From the IMG/VR virus record IMGVR_UViG_3300035034_002090, positions 45,238 through 109,237 of that record: a stretch of 64,000 nucleotides of DNA. One strand, written 5' to 3'. A program made the position numbers and the translations under genes. This stretch comes from a virus. This document shows positions 40,339 to 47,353 of the stretch, in pieces. Under the pieces are notes generated by a model. The model made no database searches. It was given only the letters and a program-made list of their open reading frames with translations, and had not been told where the DNA came from. The first letter of the stretch is position 1. Every line of letters starts with the position of its first letter.

Positions 40339-41403
40339 ATGGCACTAATATTTGAGGCCCTTGAGCCAACCTTTGCACTCTCTGGCTCATCTCCGCAGTA
40401 CAGGGTTAGATTTTTCGAAGAAAGCACAGGCGACCTTACCGATCCTGACAACGTAGATGCTCTTGAAGTCATGGATTCAGGGGGCAACCTTCTACGCACC
40501 TTTATCCCGCCGGACATCGTTCAGGAATCCACAGGAGTATATCGTGTAGATGACGACGTAGTTGATGATCCGCAAGTCTTCTTCCTTAGATGGACTTACA
40601 CGGAAGGCGGAGATCAAAGGACAGTGTCCGTAGCCTACGAAGTCGTCGACAACCAGAGCGGCCAAGCAAAAAATGCACTGAAGGAATATGTGCTCAGTCG
40701 CCTTGGTAAAGGCGTAATGGTGGTCGAAATACCCGCAGGCACGCTAGACTTCTGCATCGACCAAGCCATGACATGGTACGCGATGCATGTCGGACAGACC
40801 AAGCGTGTTAGACTCAACATGGTTTCAGGCCAGCAGCGATACGACGTCGCAGAGGATTGCTATTACGTGGTTGATGTTGCTCTCCCCGGTAACATGACCC
40901 GCGTGTCCGAAGCCCTCGGTGTGTTCGGCGTCTATGGGTTCTCGCAACTAGGCATGGGGGACATACCTGTTGAGGATATTTTTGGGGGGTCTGGAACGCA
41001 GGGCTTTTATGGAGGACTTGTTCAGTCCTTGCAGTACGCCGAGATGGGTCGAAGGGTCCTAAGCAACGCTCCTTCTTGGGAGTGGCTGCAAATGTCCAAG
41101 AAGCTTGTCCTCTTCCCCCCGCCCGCGAACATTTCCAGCGAAATGGTCGTGGACTATGTATCCACCGAGATAGATCTTGCATCGATGAACCCGCAAGAGA
41201 AATACTTCATCCGCGAATACGTAACGGCCGAAGCAAAGGAAGCTCTTGGACGAATTCGAGGAAAGTACAGCGGTTATCCATCGGCTGAGGGAGAAAGGAT
41301 GCTAGATGCCGACACGCTGCTGGCTGAAGCTAGTGAAAGCAAGCGTACCCTCAATGAGAAGATAGGCTTTTATGCTCCGTCAGGTTGGATCATCACAGGG
41401 TAG
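40339..41403 (+). CDS. Putative neck/head-completion protein (354 aa)
   Basis: The first 110 residues form a beta-rich domain (FALSGSSPQYRVRFFEESTG, VFFLRWTYTEGGDQRT). Next comes a helical domain (LDFCIDQAMTWYAMHV) and a C-terminal half with WEWLQMSKKLVLFPPP and IDLASMNPQEKYFIREYV. The latter matches the pattern of neck proteins encoded after the capsid gene in T4-like relatives. These seal the portal and receive the tail. No enzyme motif is present. It follows the capsid in order, so the call is supported by both sequence style and position. Confidence 0.62.
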   Translation: MALIFEALEPTFALSGSSPQYRVRFFEESTGDLTDPDNVDALEVMDSGGNLLRTFIPPDIVQESTGVYRVDDDVVDDPQVFFLRWTYTEGGDQRTVSVAYEVVDNQSGQAKNALKEYVLSRLGKGVMVVEIPAGTLDFCIDQAMTWYAMHVGQTKRVRLNMVSGQQRYDVAEDCYYVVDVALPGNMTRVSEALGVFGVYGFSQLGMGDIPVEDIFGGSGTQGFYGGLVQSLQYAEMGRRVLSNAPSWEWLQMSKKLVLFPPPANISSEMVVDYVSTEIDLASMNPQEKYFIREYVTAEAKEALGRIRGKYSGYPSAEGERMLDADTLLAEASESKRTLNEKIGFYAPSGWIITG

Positions 41404-41404
41404 A

Positions 41405-42154
41405 ATGATGGGTAAAAAAAGAGATAGGGTTATAGTTGCCGAGCAGAACGCTCGGGTGTTTTTTGTGAAGGTTGGTAAGTTGTGGGAGGAAGATACGTCT
41501 GCTTGGGCTTCACAACTGTTTCAGGCAGGTCAGAAGGTCCGGAGTATCCGTAAGGTAATGCATGAGTCTAGGGGCGTAATAAGAGTGGAATTCTCGGATC
41601 CCACGGACATGAGCAGGGCATGTCAACTACTGGAGGCAGACGCTGAGGCGACAGGCTCACCGGTGGAAGGCAAAACCTATAAGGTCACCAAGACCCTAAA
41701 GCTCCGACCTGCACAATCAGGGGATGAAACGCCCCTAGAGGTTACCAAGGGAGCCAGTCTGGTGTTCAAAGGTCAATCTCCTGACCAGTATCTGTTTGAC
41801 GTCAAAGGTGGAGATCGAGACGGCCGAACGGTGTCTGTTTCCATGGAGGAATGGGAGGACATGTCCTCTTCTCTTGAAGCGGAGTCAGATGCAAACGTTG
41901 ACAGCTCGAAAGAAGACGAAGAGGGCGAAGAGGGCGCTGATGAGGCTGACTCCGACAAGGACACCGGGGAAGACGAAAAAGACAGAGAGAAGCGACTCAA
42001 CACGCATCTAAGGGTCCGCCGATCTTTTCCTAAATTTCCTCAGAGAAAGAACCTGTCTGACTACCTAACCCCTGACGGAAAGGCTCTGGATAAGAAAGTT
42101 ATCGAGAAGCCTGAAGGCGGCGGCGGTGGCGGTGGCGGGTTCGGAGGGTTTTAA
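41405..42154 (+). CDS. Unrecognised 249-aa protein with Gly-rich C-terminus
   Basis: The ATG at 41405 directly follows the stop of the previous gene; the ATG at 41372 would lie inside it. The first 150 residues look folded (RVIVAEQNARVFFVKVGKLW). An acidic stretch follows (residues 165-200), then a basic piece and a tail of eight glycines with Phe (GGGGGGGFGGF). Similar Gly-rich tails are seen in disordered structural proteins. It lies in the head-neck region. The function is unknown. Confidence 0.65.
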   Translation: MMGKKRDRVIVAEQNARVFFVKVGKLWEEDTSAWASQLFQAGQKVRSIRKVMHESRGVIRVEFSDPTDMSRACQLLEADAEATGSPVEGKTYKVTKTLKLRPAQSGDETPLEVTKGASLVFKGQSPDQYLFDVKGGDRDGRTVSVSMEEWEDMSSSLEAESDANVDSSKEDEEGEEGADEADSDKDTGEDEKDREKRLNTHLRVRRSFPKFPQRKNLSDYLTPDGKALDKKVIEKPEGGGGGGGGFGGF

Positions 42155-42157
42155 TCC

Positions 42158-43081
42158 ATGGCTGGTCTCAAAAGTTCTCTCAAAAATATCGCCAAAAGCA
42201 TCAAGAAGAAAATCCCCTTTCTTCGCAAAGGACGTCACTCCAAGGGTAAGGAAGTTTCAGTTAAGCCCTTGTTGGCTTATTTCGTCGTCAAGCACCTCGA
42301 TGAATCTGGCAAGTCAATCACTAGGTCTGATGTTCAAAAAGCGTTTAGGGAAGCAACTAGGACGCTTCAGACCGCCGGATACATGAGGAAGGGTAAGCAT
42401 ACCCTGACTGATGTTGGCATCAAGGCCCTTGAGGCCGTTCGGCTGCGTGATGATTACAACGAGATACAGGATCGGTACGGTGCGATTCTAGCAATGATAA
42501 GAAGTGGGAAGCCCCGAACGTATAGTGAGTCAGATGCACCTATGTCTACCCCACTTCTCATGGAGGCGGGCGCTGACATCTCATCTAGCTCCACGATGGT
42601 TGCCATTTATCCTCCTTCCTACATAGCAGCGAAGGCATCATCTTACGCCGATGAGGAAATACCTGTTGACGATCTCCACGTGACCCTCGTCTATTTAGGG
42701 GAAACTGAACCTAGCGACTTCGACACTGTGGTCAAATGCGTGCAATCGTGTGCGCAGATGCTCGCGCCCGTGCGCGTGCGTGTGGCTGGCTCGGGGTGCT
42801 TTTACAATGATGAAAGCGCTGTGCGTCATTTTCTGATCGATTCTTCTGGGCTTGCTGAGGTGAGACGAAGAATTGCTGAGATGCTTTCTGATAACGGTCT
42901 AGTCACCCCATCTAAGTTTGGCTGGATTCCCCATATGACGCTAGGATACCACAAGGATCGTGAACTCCCCGACGATTGGGAGAAGGCCGCTGATGGTGAT
43001 TTTGATGAGTGGCTTTGCGATAATGTCTGGGTTGTGAGGGGGAATGACCACCGTGTGAGAGTTCCCCTTGGAGGTGTATAA
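42158..43081 (+). CDS. 2H phosphoesterase-domain protein (LigT/2'-5' ligase superfamily)
   Basis: Two H-x-T motifs define the 2H active site: H174-V-T176 in DDLHVTLVYLG and H259-M-T261 in GWIPHMTLGYH. The spacing of about 83 residues is normal. The superfamily opens cyclic phosphodiesters or cuts 2'-5' bonds; known phage members include the anti-CBASS protein Acb1, which degrades cyclic nucleotide signals. The first 130 residues are an extra basic helical domain that may be a winged helix (ITRSDVQKAFREATRTLQTAG). The gene is embedded in the head-neck module, which is unusual for an enzyme and suggests it may be carried in the virion. The substrate cannot be told from the sequence. Confidence 0.8.
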   Translation: MAGLKSSLKNIAKSIKKKIPFLRKGRHSKGKEVSVKPLLAYFVVKHLDESGKSITRSDVQKAFREATRTLQTAGYMRKGKHTLTDVGIKALEAVRLRDDYNEIQDRYGAILAMIRSGKPRTYSESDAPMSTPLLMEAGADISSSSTMVAIYPPSYIAAKASSYADEEIPVDDLHVTLVYLGETEPSDFDTVVKCVQSCAQMLAPVRVRVAGSGCFYNDESAVRHFLIDSSGLAEVRRRIAEMLSDNGLVTPSKFGWIPHMTLGYHKDRELPDDWEKAADGDFDEWLCDNVWVVRGNDHRVRVPLGGV

Positions 43082-43713
43082 TGGTGGATCAATCCCGAAG
43101 AATTCTTACCGCCTATCCGACTGAAATTATTTTTCAGATGAACATAGCCCGGGAGCACCTCTTTCACAGCAGCGTACAGCCGCGAGCTGGAGCACTGAGG
43201 CTTTCTGGATCTCCAAATAAGGACACCGTCAGCAATGGAACGGCCCGATCCGACAGGAACGTAGGCTCCGGAATAGACCCCATCGCAAACGTGGGGGCCA
43301 GAATGTGGTCGGCTGGCGTCGAGGAAGTTGATGATCTGTATGGCGAGCCTATTGGAGATGAGTTCACCAACCCTCCTATTTCCACTGTTTGCGTCCTGAA
43401 GTTCAACGAAGAGTCTGATCGCCAGCTATCGGTCGAGGCTTTCGGTCAGAAGTTTGAGAACAGGGCCAATGTAATAATTCCAGTCATACATCATTTGGAG
43501 AACGATTATCCCGCTCCAAAAGAAGGGGATATGATGGAATTTTGGGCGGAGTCTTGGCAGGAGTTTGGCATCTTCTACAACGTCACGAAAGTGAACCGAG
43601 CGGGCTTTATAAATGGAACCTCATACCACACCGAATGGAAGCTTGAGATCACTCGTAACGAAGAATACGTGCCCGCCCGAAGACTATTAGGGAAGAGCAT
43701 ACATAACCAGTGA
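43081..43713 (+). CDS. Putative neck/head-closure protein (210 aa)
   Basis: The ATG overlaps the previous stop (TAATG). The C-terminal half (EFWAESWQEFGIFYNVTKVN, then TEWKLEITRNEEY) has the style of head-closure or adaptor proteins of contractile phages (T4 gp14 position). It has a beta-rich core and a basic end. The N-terminal part holds SSVQPRAGALRLSG. The position after the capsid and before the tail genes supports a connector role. No enzyme motif is seen. Confidence 0.55.
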   Translation: MVDQSRRILTAYPTEIIFQMNIAREHLFHSSVQPRAGALRLSGSPNKDTVSNGTARSDRNVGSGIDPIANVGARMWSAGVEEVDDLYGEPIGDEFTNPPISTVCVLKFNEESDRQLSVEAFGQKFENRANVIIPVIHHLENDYPAPKEGDMMEFWAESWQEFGIFYNVTKVNRAGFINGTSYHTEWKLEITRNEEYVPARRLLGKSIHNQ

Positions 43714-43721
43714 GATAACCT

Positions 43722-44111
43722 ATGCCTATAGATGCCAAAAGTGTTGCCGACCTCGTTAAAAACAAGGTCGTATTCGGATGCGCCTCATGCAAGAAGATGC
43801 ATCAAGCGCTTAATAAGGGGATGGCCGGGTGTCAGATTAAAGAGTGCGGGTCTCCTTTGAGCGGAGGTACTTTTGAGCAATACGAAGGTCCTATGTCTCC
43901 TGAGTTCTGGCCCAAAGTCTGCTGGGCTTGTGGCGTGCCATCCGTAAGGGCTTTTCATGTGATTAAATCTGCACGCACATTTGGCGTGTGTGACGAACAC
44001 AATGAGCTTCATAGCGCTGGGTTTTCGAAGGATGAGGTTCTTTTGTTGGGCTCTCCCCCAAAAAATACCCAACACAATTTGATTCAGGCGCTCATTGATG
44101 ATGAAAATTAG
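43722..44111 (+). CDS. Cysteine-rich, probable zinc-binding protein (129 aa)
   Basis: The protein contains FGCASCKKM, a CQIKECG pair and a CWACG pair followed by a CDEH motif, i.e. at least two potential zinc sites. Aromatic segments (SPEFWPKVCWACG) suggest a small folded domain. The upstream ribosome binding site is weak (GTGAGAT). It lies between neck proteins, so a structural or assembly role is possible. The family is not recognised. Confidence 0.6.
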   Translation: MPIDAKSVADLVKNKVVFGCASCKKMHQALNKGMAGCQIKECGSPLSGGTFEQYEGPMSPEFWPKVCWACGVPSVRAFHVIKSARTFGVCDEHNELHSAGFSKDEVLLLGSPPKNTQHNLIQALIDDEN

Positions 44112-44139
44112 ATGCGACGGTTATTCTCGTGAGGCTGCT

Positions 44140-44901
44140 ATGTCTTTTGCTGGAGAACACAATTCTGAAATCATCTCCGAGAAGGAGAAGAGTAGCTTTG
44201 GTCGAGACTTGGCAATCAAGACCGCAAAGGCTGCTGCGACAACGGCCGCTATTGCAGGAGCTACCGCAATTGCTGGCACTGCCTCGAAGAGAATTGGCAC
44301 GAGCATTGGGGATAAGATAGCTGACTTTGTGACGGGCTCTGGCCGAAAAAGTAATAAGCGACGCGGTAGCCGCCGCAATCGCAAGGATGATGATAGTCGT
44401 CGACGTCATCGCAATAAGAAAACCAAACGTACCGGTAGGCGCGGGAGAGGAAAAATGAGTAGACGAAACGAGAGTTCATCCGTAGAGGGACAGCTCAGGC
44501 AGCAGAACAAGGAGCTTAAAGAAGCTCTGCGGCAGACTGGCGTAGCTTTGGTCCTCTCCAATCATCTTCCAAAGGTTGAGGAATCTAAGCATCGAAGCTT
44601 TGTATCCTCTCTTCGCTCGTATAACGACTTCGAGAGCATGGTCGAATTCGACGAGTATGTCTCTGGAGAGATTCAGGGCTTCCTCAACGAAGACGAAGAT
44701 AAGGCTGACGAAGAGGCTAATGAAGAGCCTGTTGAAGAGTCCGCAGAAGGCTCCGAAGAGAGCACTGTTGAGGAAGGTAAAGATGCTGATGCTGGTGCCC
44801 TAGAAGAGAGTGCACCCGCTCAGCCATCGAATGACCCTCTCGGCCTTCTGGGCGGCGTGAACGGATACATGTACGAGCGGATTGTTTTTCCGAAGGCGTA
44901 A
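44140..44901 (+). CDS. Basic/acidic head or neck protein carrying a shared helical motif
   Basis: I chose the ATG at 44140 because GTGAGG lies just upstream; codons at 44095-44101 overlap the previous stop region. Residues about 20-50 are Ala-rich (KAAATTAAIAGATAIAG). A highly basic run follows (RRGSRRNRKDDDSRRRHRNK), then the motif LRQQNKELKEALRQTGVALVL and NHLPKVEE with FESMVEF, and finally an acidic tail. That motif is repeated in the next protein and in the protease-scaffold protein. The gene sits next to the other motif carrier, suggesting duplication. The function is unknown, probably assembly-related. Confidence 0.65.
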   Translation: MSFAGEHNSEIISEKEKSSFGRDLAIKTAKAAATTAAIAGATAIAGTASKRIGTSIGDKIADFVTGSGRKSNKRRGSRRNRKDDDSRRRHRNKKTKRTGRRGRGKMSRRNESSSVEGQLRQQNKELKEALRQTGVALVLSNHLPKVEESKHRSFVSSLRSYNDFESMVEFDEYVSGEIQGFLNEDEDKADEEANEEPVEESAEGSEESTVEEGKDADAGALEESAPAQPSNDPLGLLGGVNGYMYERIVFPKA

Positions 44902-44908
44902 GACCACA

Positions 44909-45271
44909 ATGAAAGACGTTGAGAGATATTCTGAAGAGGCCGAGCTTAGGGCGGAGAATACTGCGCTAAAGAAGGCGCTTAGGCGTACCAGCATGGCACT
45001 TGCCTTGTCTGAAGCCTTCATGTCTCTCGACGAGAGTCTGCATCATCGACTCGTTGTAAGGTTAGAGCCTCAAGACAGGTTTGAGAGCGTGGATGATTTC
45101 CGATCTCACGTAAAGTCTGTTGCATCTCGGGTGCTTAGAGAAGATGAGCGCCCACCCTCTCAAATAGAGCAGCCTATTCCGGGAACTCAGAGCGAGGCCG
45201 AGGAACGTCCCTTGGCTCGCTCTGAGCTTTTCGAGCGGCTGTGCCCTTCCCTAACCCATGATCTCGGCTGA
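44909..45271 (+). CDS. Small protein with the shared helical motif (120 aa)
   Basis: The ATG at 44909 is just after the previous stop; the TTG at 44882 would overlap it. The protein is nearly all the shared motif: LRAENTALKKALRRTSMALALSEAF, SLDESLHHRLVVRLEPQDRF (split for length), then FESVDDFRSHVKSVASRVL, and ends in an acidic/Pro-rich tail. It aligns well with the middle of the preceding protein and with residues about 336-400 of the protease-scaffold protein. The last 14 nt overlap the next gene. Confidence 0.65.
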   Translation: MKDVERYSEEAELRAENTALKKALRRTSMALALSEAFMSLDESLHHRLVVRLEPQDRFESVDDFRSHVKSVASRVLREDERPPSQIEQPIPGTQSEAEERPLARSELFERLCPSLTHDLG

Positions 45272-45977
45272 CCTAGAAGGATACGATAAGCTCAAAGGGA
45301 AGCTCTCGTGGATCCGAAAGAACTGGCCCCAAGTTCAGCGCTTCGCAATGATGCGCATGGCTGAGAGTCTGGCCGAAGAGCTTCGCATCCCCTTTACCTA
45401 CCTTCACTTCGTACGCGTAGAAGAAAGCTCTGAGAGAACTTGGTACGGCTTGAGTTTGGAGCCGGATTCTTTTGAGGCCCCGTCCGAAGAGCACGGAGAT
45501 AAGCTTTTTTATCTATCTCCGCGTCACGACGCTCCTGATGCGATAAAAAAACTAGCCGAACACAACCCCTACACCTCAGATACACTCCCCGCCAAGCTTC
45601 ATCCAGAACACGGTGTTTATTTCATACGTGAGAGCACTCCTGAAGAGCGAGACGAGGTAATGCTTCGATCGATGATTGCCAATGATGAAAGAGGCGTACC
45701 TCCTGTGCCTTCAAACCACCGGCAACCCCTCCAAGATGACGTAAGATACAACCAAGCCCGAGGCGAACTAGGCATCGGGGACGGACCCTCACGTCCAGTA
45801 TGGCGCAATGCAGTCAAAAATTTGATTCAAAAGCGCCTGCCGGAGATTGTGGATGAAGTCTCGGATGCAATGATCTCAGGATCCTTGAGAGATAAAGACC
45901 TTCCCGACTTTGAGGAACGTCCCCTTTCATGGCTAGAGGATAACTCCGAGTTCATGATTATCGCTGCTCAGGTCTAA
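45258..45977 (+). CDS. Putative tail-completion protein (239 aa)
   Basis: The N-terminal part (LEGYDKLKGKLSWIRKNWPQ, FAMMRMAESLAEELRIPFTY) has the start of an HK97 gp10-like or tail-completion protein: a helix followed by a beta-rich body. The C-terminal part (RNAVKNLIQKRLPEIVDEVS) is helical. There are no enzyme motifs. It lies in the stretch between head and sheath genes where connector proteins are encoded. The family call is weak. Confidence 0.5.
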   Translation: MISADLEGYDKLKGKLSWIRKNWPQVQRFAMMRMAESLAEELRIPFTYLHFVRVEESSERTWYGLSLEPDSFEAPSEEHGDKLFYLSPRHDAPDAIKKLAEHNPYTSDTLPAKLHPEHGVYFIRESTPEERDEVMLRSMIANDERGVPPVPSNHRQPLQDDVRYNQARGELGIGDGPSRPVWRNAVKNLIQKRLPEIVDEVSDAMISGSLRDKDLPDFEERPLSWLEDNSEFMIIAAQV

Positions 45978-45979
45978 AG

Positions 45980-46690
45980 ATGTCCCAGCTCGGGGAAATA
46001 GATCTCTCCAATTTTGATCGTGCCATATATGAGGCACTCGGCGCAGACTTCTTGCCCTTTCCTAACCCGGATGGTCATGAGCTTCTGAAGAGGAATATGC
46101 GTCAGGCGCGCATCCCGGGCATCCATGGCCCCGGATACACTGATGCCGACGAGCAGGAGGGTCGAGTTCCTGTTGTCTATAACTACCCTGAAGATGTCTA
46201 CAACCGGTACTTGCTGCCCGGGATTCGAGTCAAACGCAACGAGTCCGTAGAGGATGACAACAGCCGAAGGGGAGGATGGCAGGCTGGATATAAGTATAGG
46301 GTTCCTTCTGACAATGGGAGCCCTGTCGAATCAGGCGGCAGGCAGGGCCATACTCACTATGTGATGAGACCCCACGCCGAACCGGTCTTCCTTACCTACG
46401 ACATTGAAGTTAGGGCAAGGCATCAGCGCGAAGCTCAGATTCTCCGCAAATACGTGCGGAGGAAGATAAAGGACAGATCCTTTATCGAGGTCAGGGATTC
46501 TATTGAAGAGCCAAGTCATTTCACGGTGTTCCGCCAAAGCGATCAGGAAGTTAGTGAGTTCATTAGCTCTTTGAACAGGTTTCACGGTTATATGCTGAGC
46601 TTTCGAATTGAAGGCGAATTGGATGACCACGAAGAGTATGAGGAACGAGCATTGACCTCATCTCCAACTATTCAGCGCACTAAAAAGTAA
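45980..46690 (+). CDS. Putative tail terminator or neck protein (236 aa)
   Basis: The protein starts 2 nt after the previous stop. It has a beta-strand-rich middle (HYVMRPHAEPVFLTYDIEVRA) and a helical end (EVSEFISSLNRFHGYMLSF). The pattern LTYDIEVRARHQREAQILRKYV is seen in tail terminator-type proteins of contractile phages. It directly precedes the small HhH protein and the sheath gene, the place where T4 gp15/gp3-type terminators lie. The call is based on style and gene order. Confidence 0.5.
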   Translation: MSQLGEIDLSNFDRAIYEALGADFLPFPNPDGHELLKRNMRQARIPGIHGPGYTDADEQEGRVPVVYNYPEDVYNRYLLPGIRVKRNESVEDDNSRRGGWQAGYKYRVPSDNGSPVESGGRQGHTHYVMRPHAEPVFLTYDIEVRARHQREAQILRKYVRRKIKDRSFIEVRDSIEEPSHFTVFRQSDQEVSEFISSLNRFHGYMLSFRIEGELDDHEEYEERALTSSPTIQRTKK

Positions 46691-46701
46691 AGGAGCCTCA
46701 A

Positions 46702-47244
46702 ATGGCTAAGAAAGAAATGTGGAAGGTTGTAGGCGCGGGACCCGAAAGGCTTCGTCTGGCAAACGGCGATACTGTCGTGGTCTCTAGGCTTTCGGATCCT
46801 TTTGAACCGGCTAGGGACTCTCTTTTTAGATCCCTGAAGGATACAGGAAGACTTAAGATGGTCATGGTCGACGATGGTCTAGACGACCCCGTCGAGTCAC
46901 CTGAGCCCTTTGAGCCTGAAGATGAAACCAGTGAGCCGGAGGTCGAAGAAGCCTCAGAAGAGACTAAGGCCGTAGAGATAGACGAGGAAGAAGACGTCGT
47001 CATCGGCGACACCGAGGACGCCTCTTGGCCGGAACCAGACGTCGCGCCACTACTCGTATCTGATCTTGGCCTCACTTCGAGAATTGAATCGGCTTTGCTT
47101 GAGAGCGGCGTAGATACCGTTGAGGCTTTATCTGAGCTTTCTGCCGAAGAGCTTCTTTTGATCGACGGCATAGGGGAAGGATCCATACGCGACATCGATG
47201 ACGCGCTGAGACAAATGGATCTTTCTCTACGAATTGATGAGTAA
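46702..47244 (+). CDS. 180-aa protein with C-terminal helix-hairpin-helix domain
   Basis: AAAGGAG precedes the ATG. The N-terminus (MAKKEMWKVVGAGPERLRLANG) is a small beta domain, followed by a long acidic linker. The last 60 residues, LTSRIESALLESGVDTVEAL then LLLIDGIGEGSIRDIDDAL, form a helix-hairpin-helix like that of the RNA polymerase alpha C-terminal domain or RuvA, which binds DNA or protein. Its TAA lies within the first bases of the conserved element that precedes the sheath gene. The role in the virion is unknown. Confidence 0.7.
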   Translation: MAKKEMWKVVGAGPERLRLANGDTVVVSRLSDPFEPARDSLFRSLKDTGRLKMVMVDDGLDDPVESPEPFEPEDETSEPEVEEASEETKAVEIDEEEDVVIGDTEDASWPEPDVAPLLVSDLGLTSRIESALLESGVDTVEALSELSAEELLLIDGIGEGSIRDIDDALRQMDLSLRIDE

Positions 47245-47255
47245 AGTTGTTTCAG
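47243..47255 (+). promoter_or_regulatory. Repeated element, copy 2 (99 nt before the sheath start)
   Basis: AAAGTTGTTTCAG is identical to the element at 35584-35596, followed by a related TCCGAGACCC. The distance to the start codon is 99 nt, as in the other copy. It begins inside the stop codon of the preceding gene. The 110-nt gap that follows contains no gene. It is interpreted as a late promoter or activator site for the sheath operon. Confidence 0.5.
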
Positions 47256-47353
47256 GTCCGAGACCCCTAAAGAATTGGAATCGGATTGTTCATCGGCATA
47301 AAACAAATCCGTTAATGACGCAGGCGCTTCGGACAGCTTGAGGGAGACAATCG

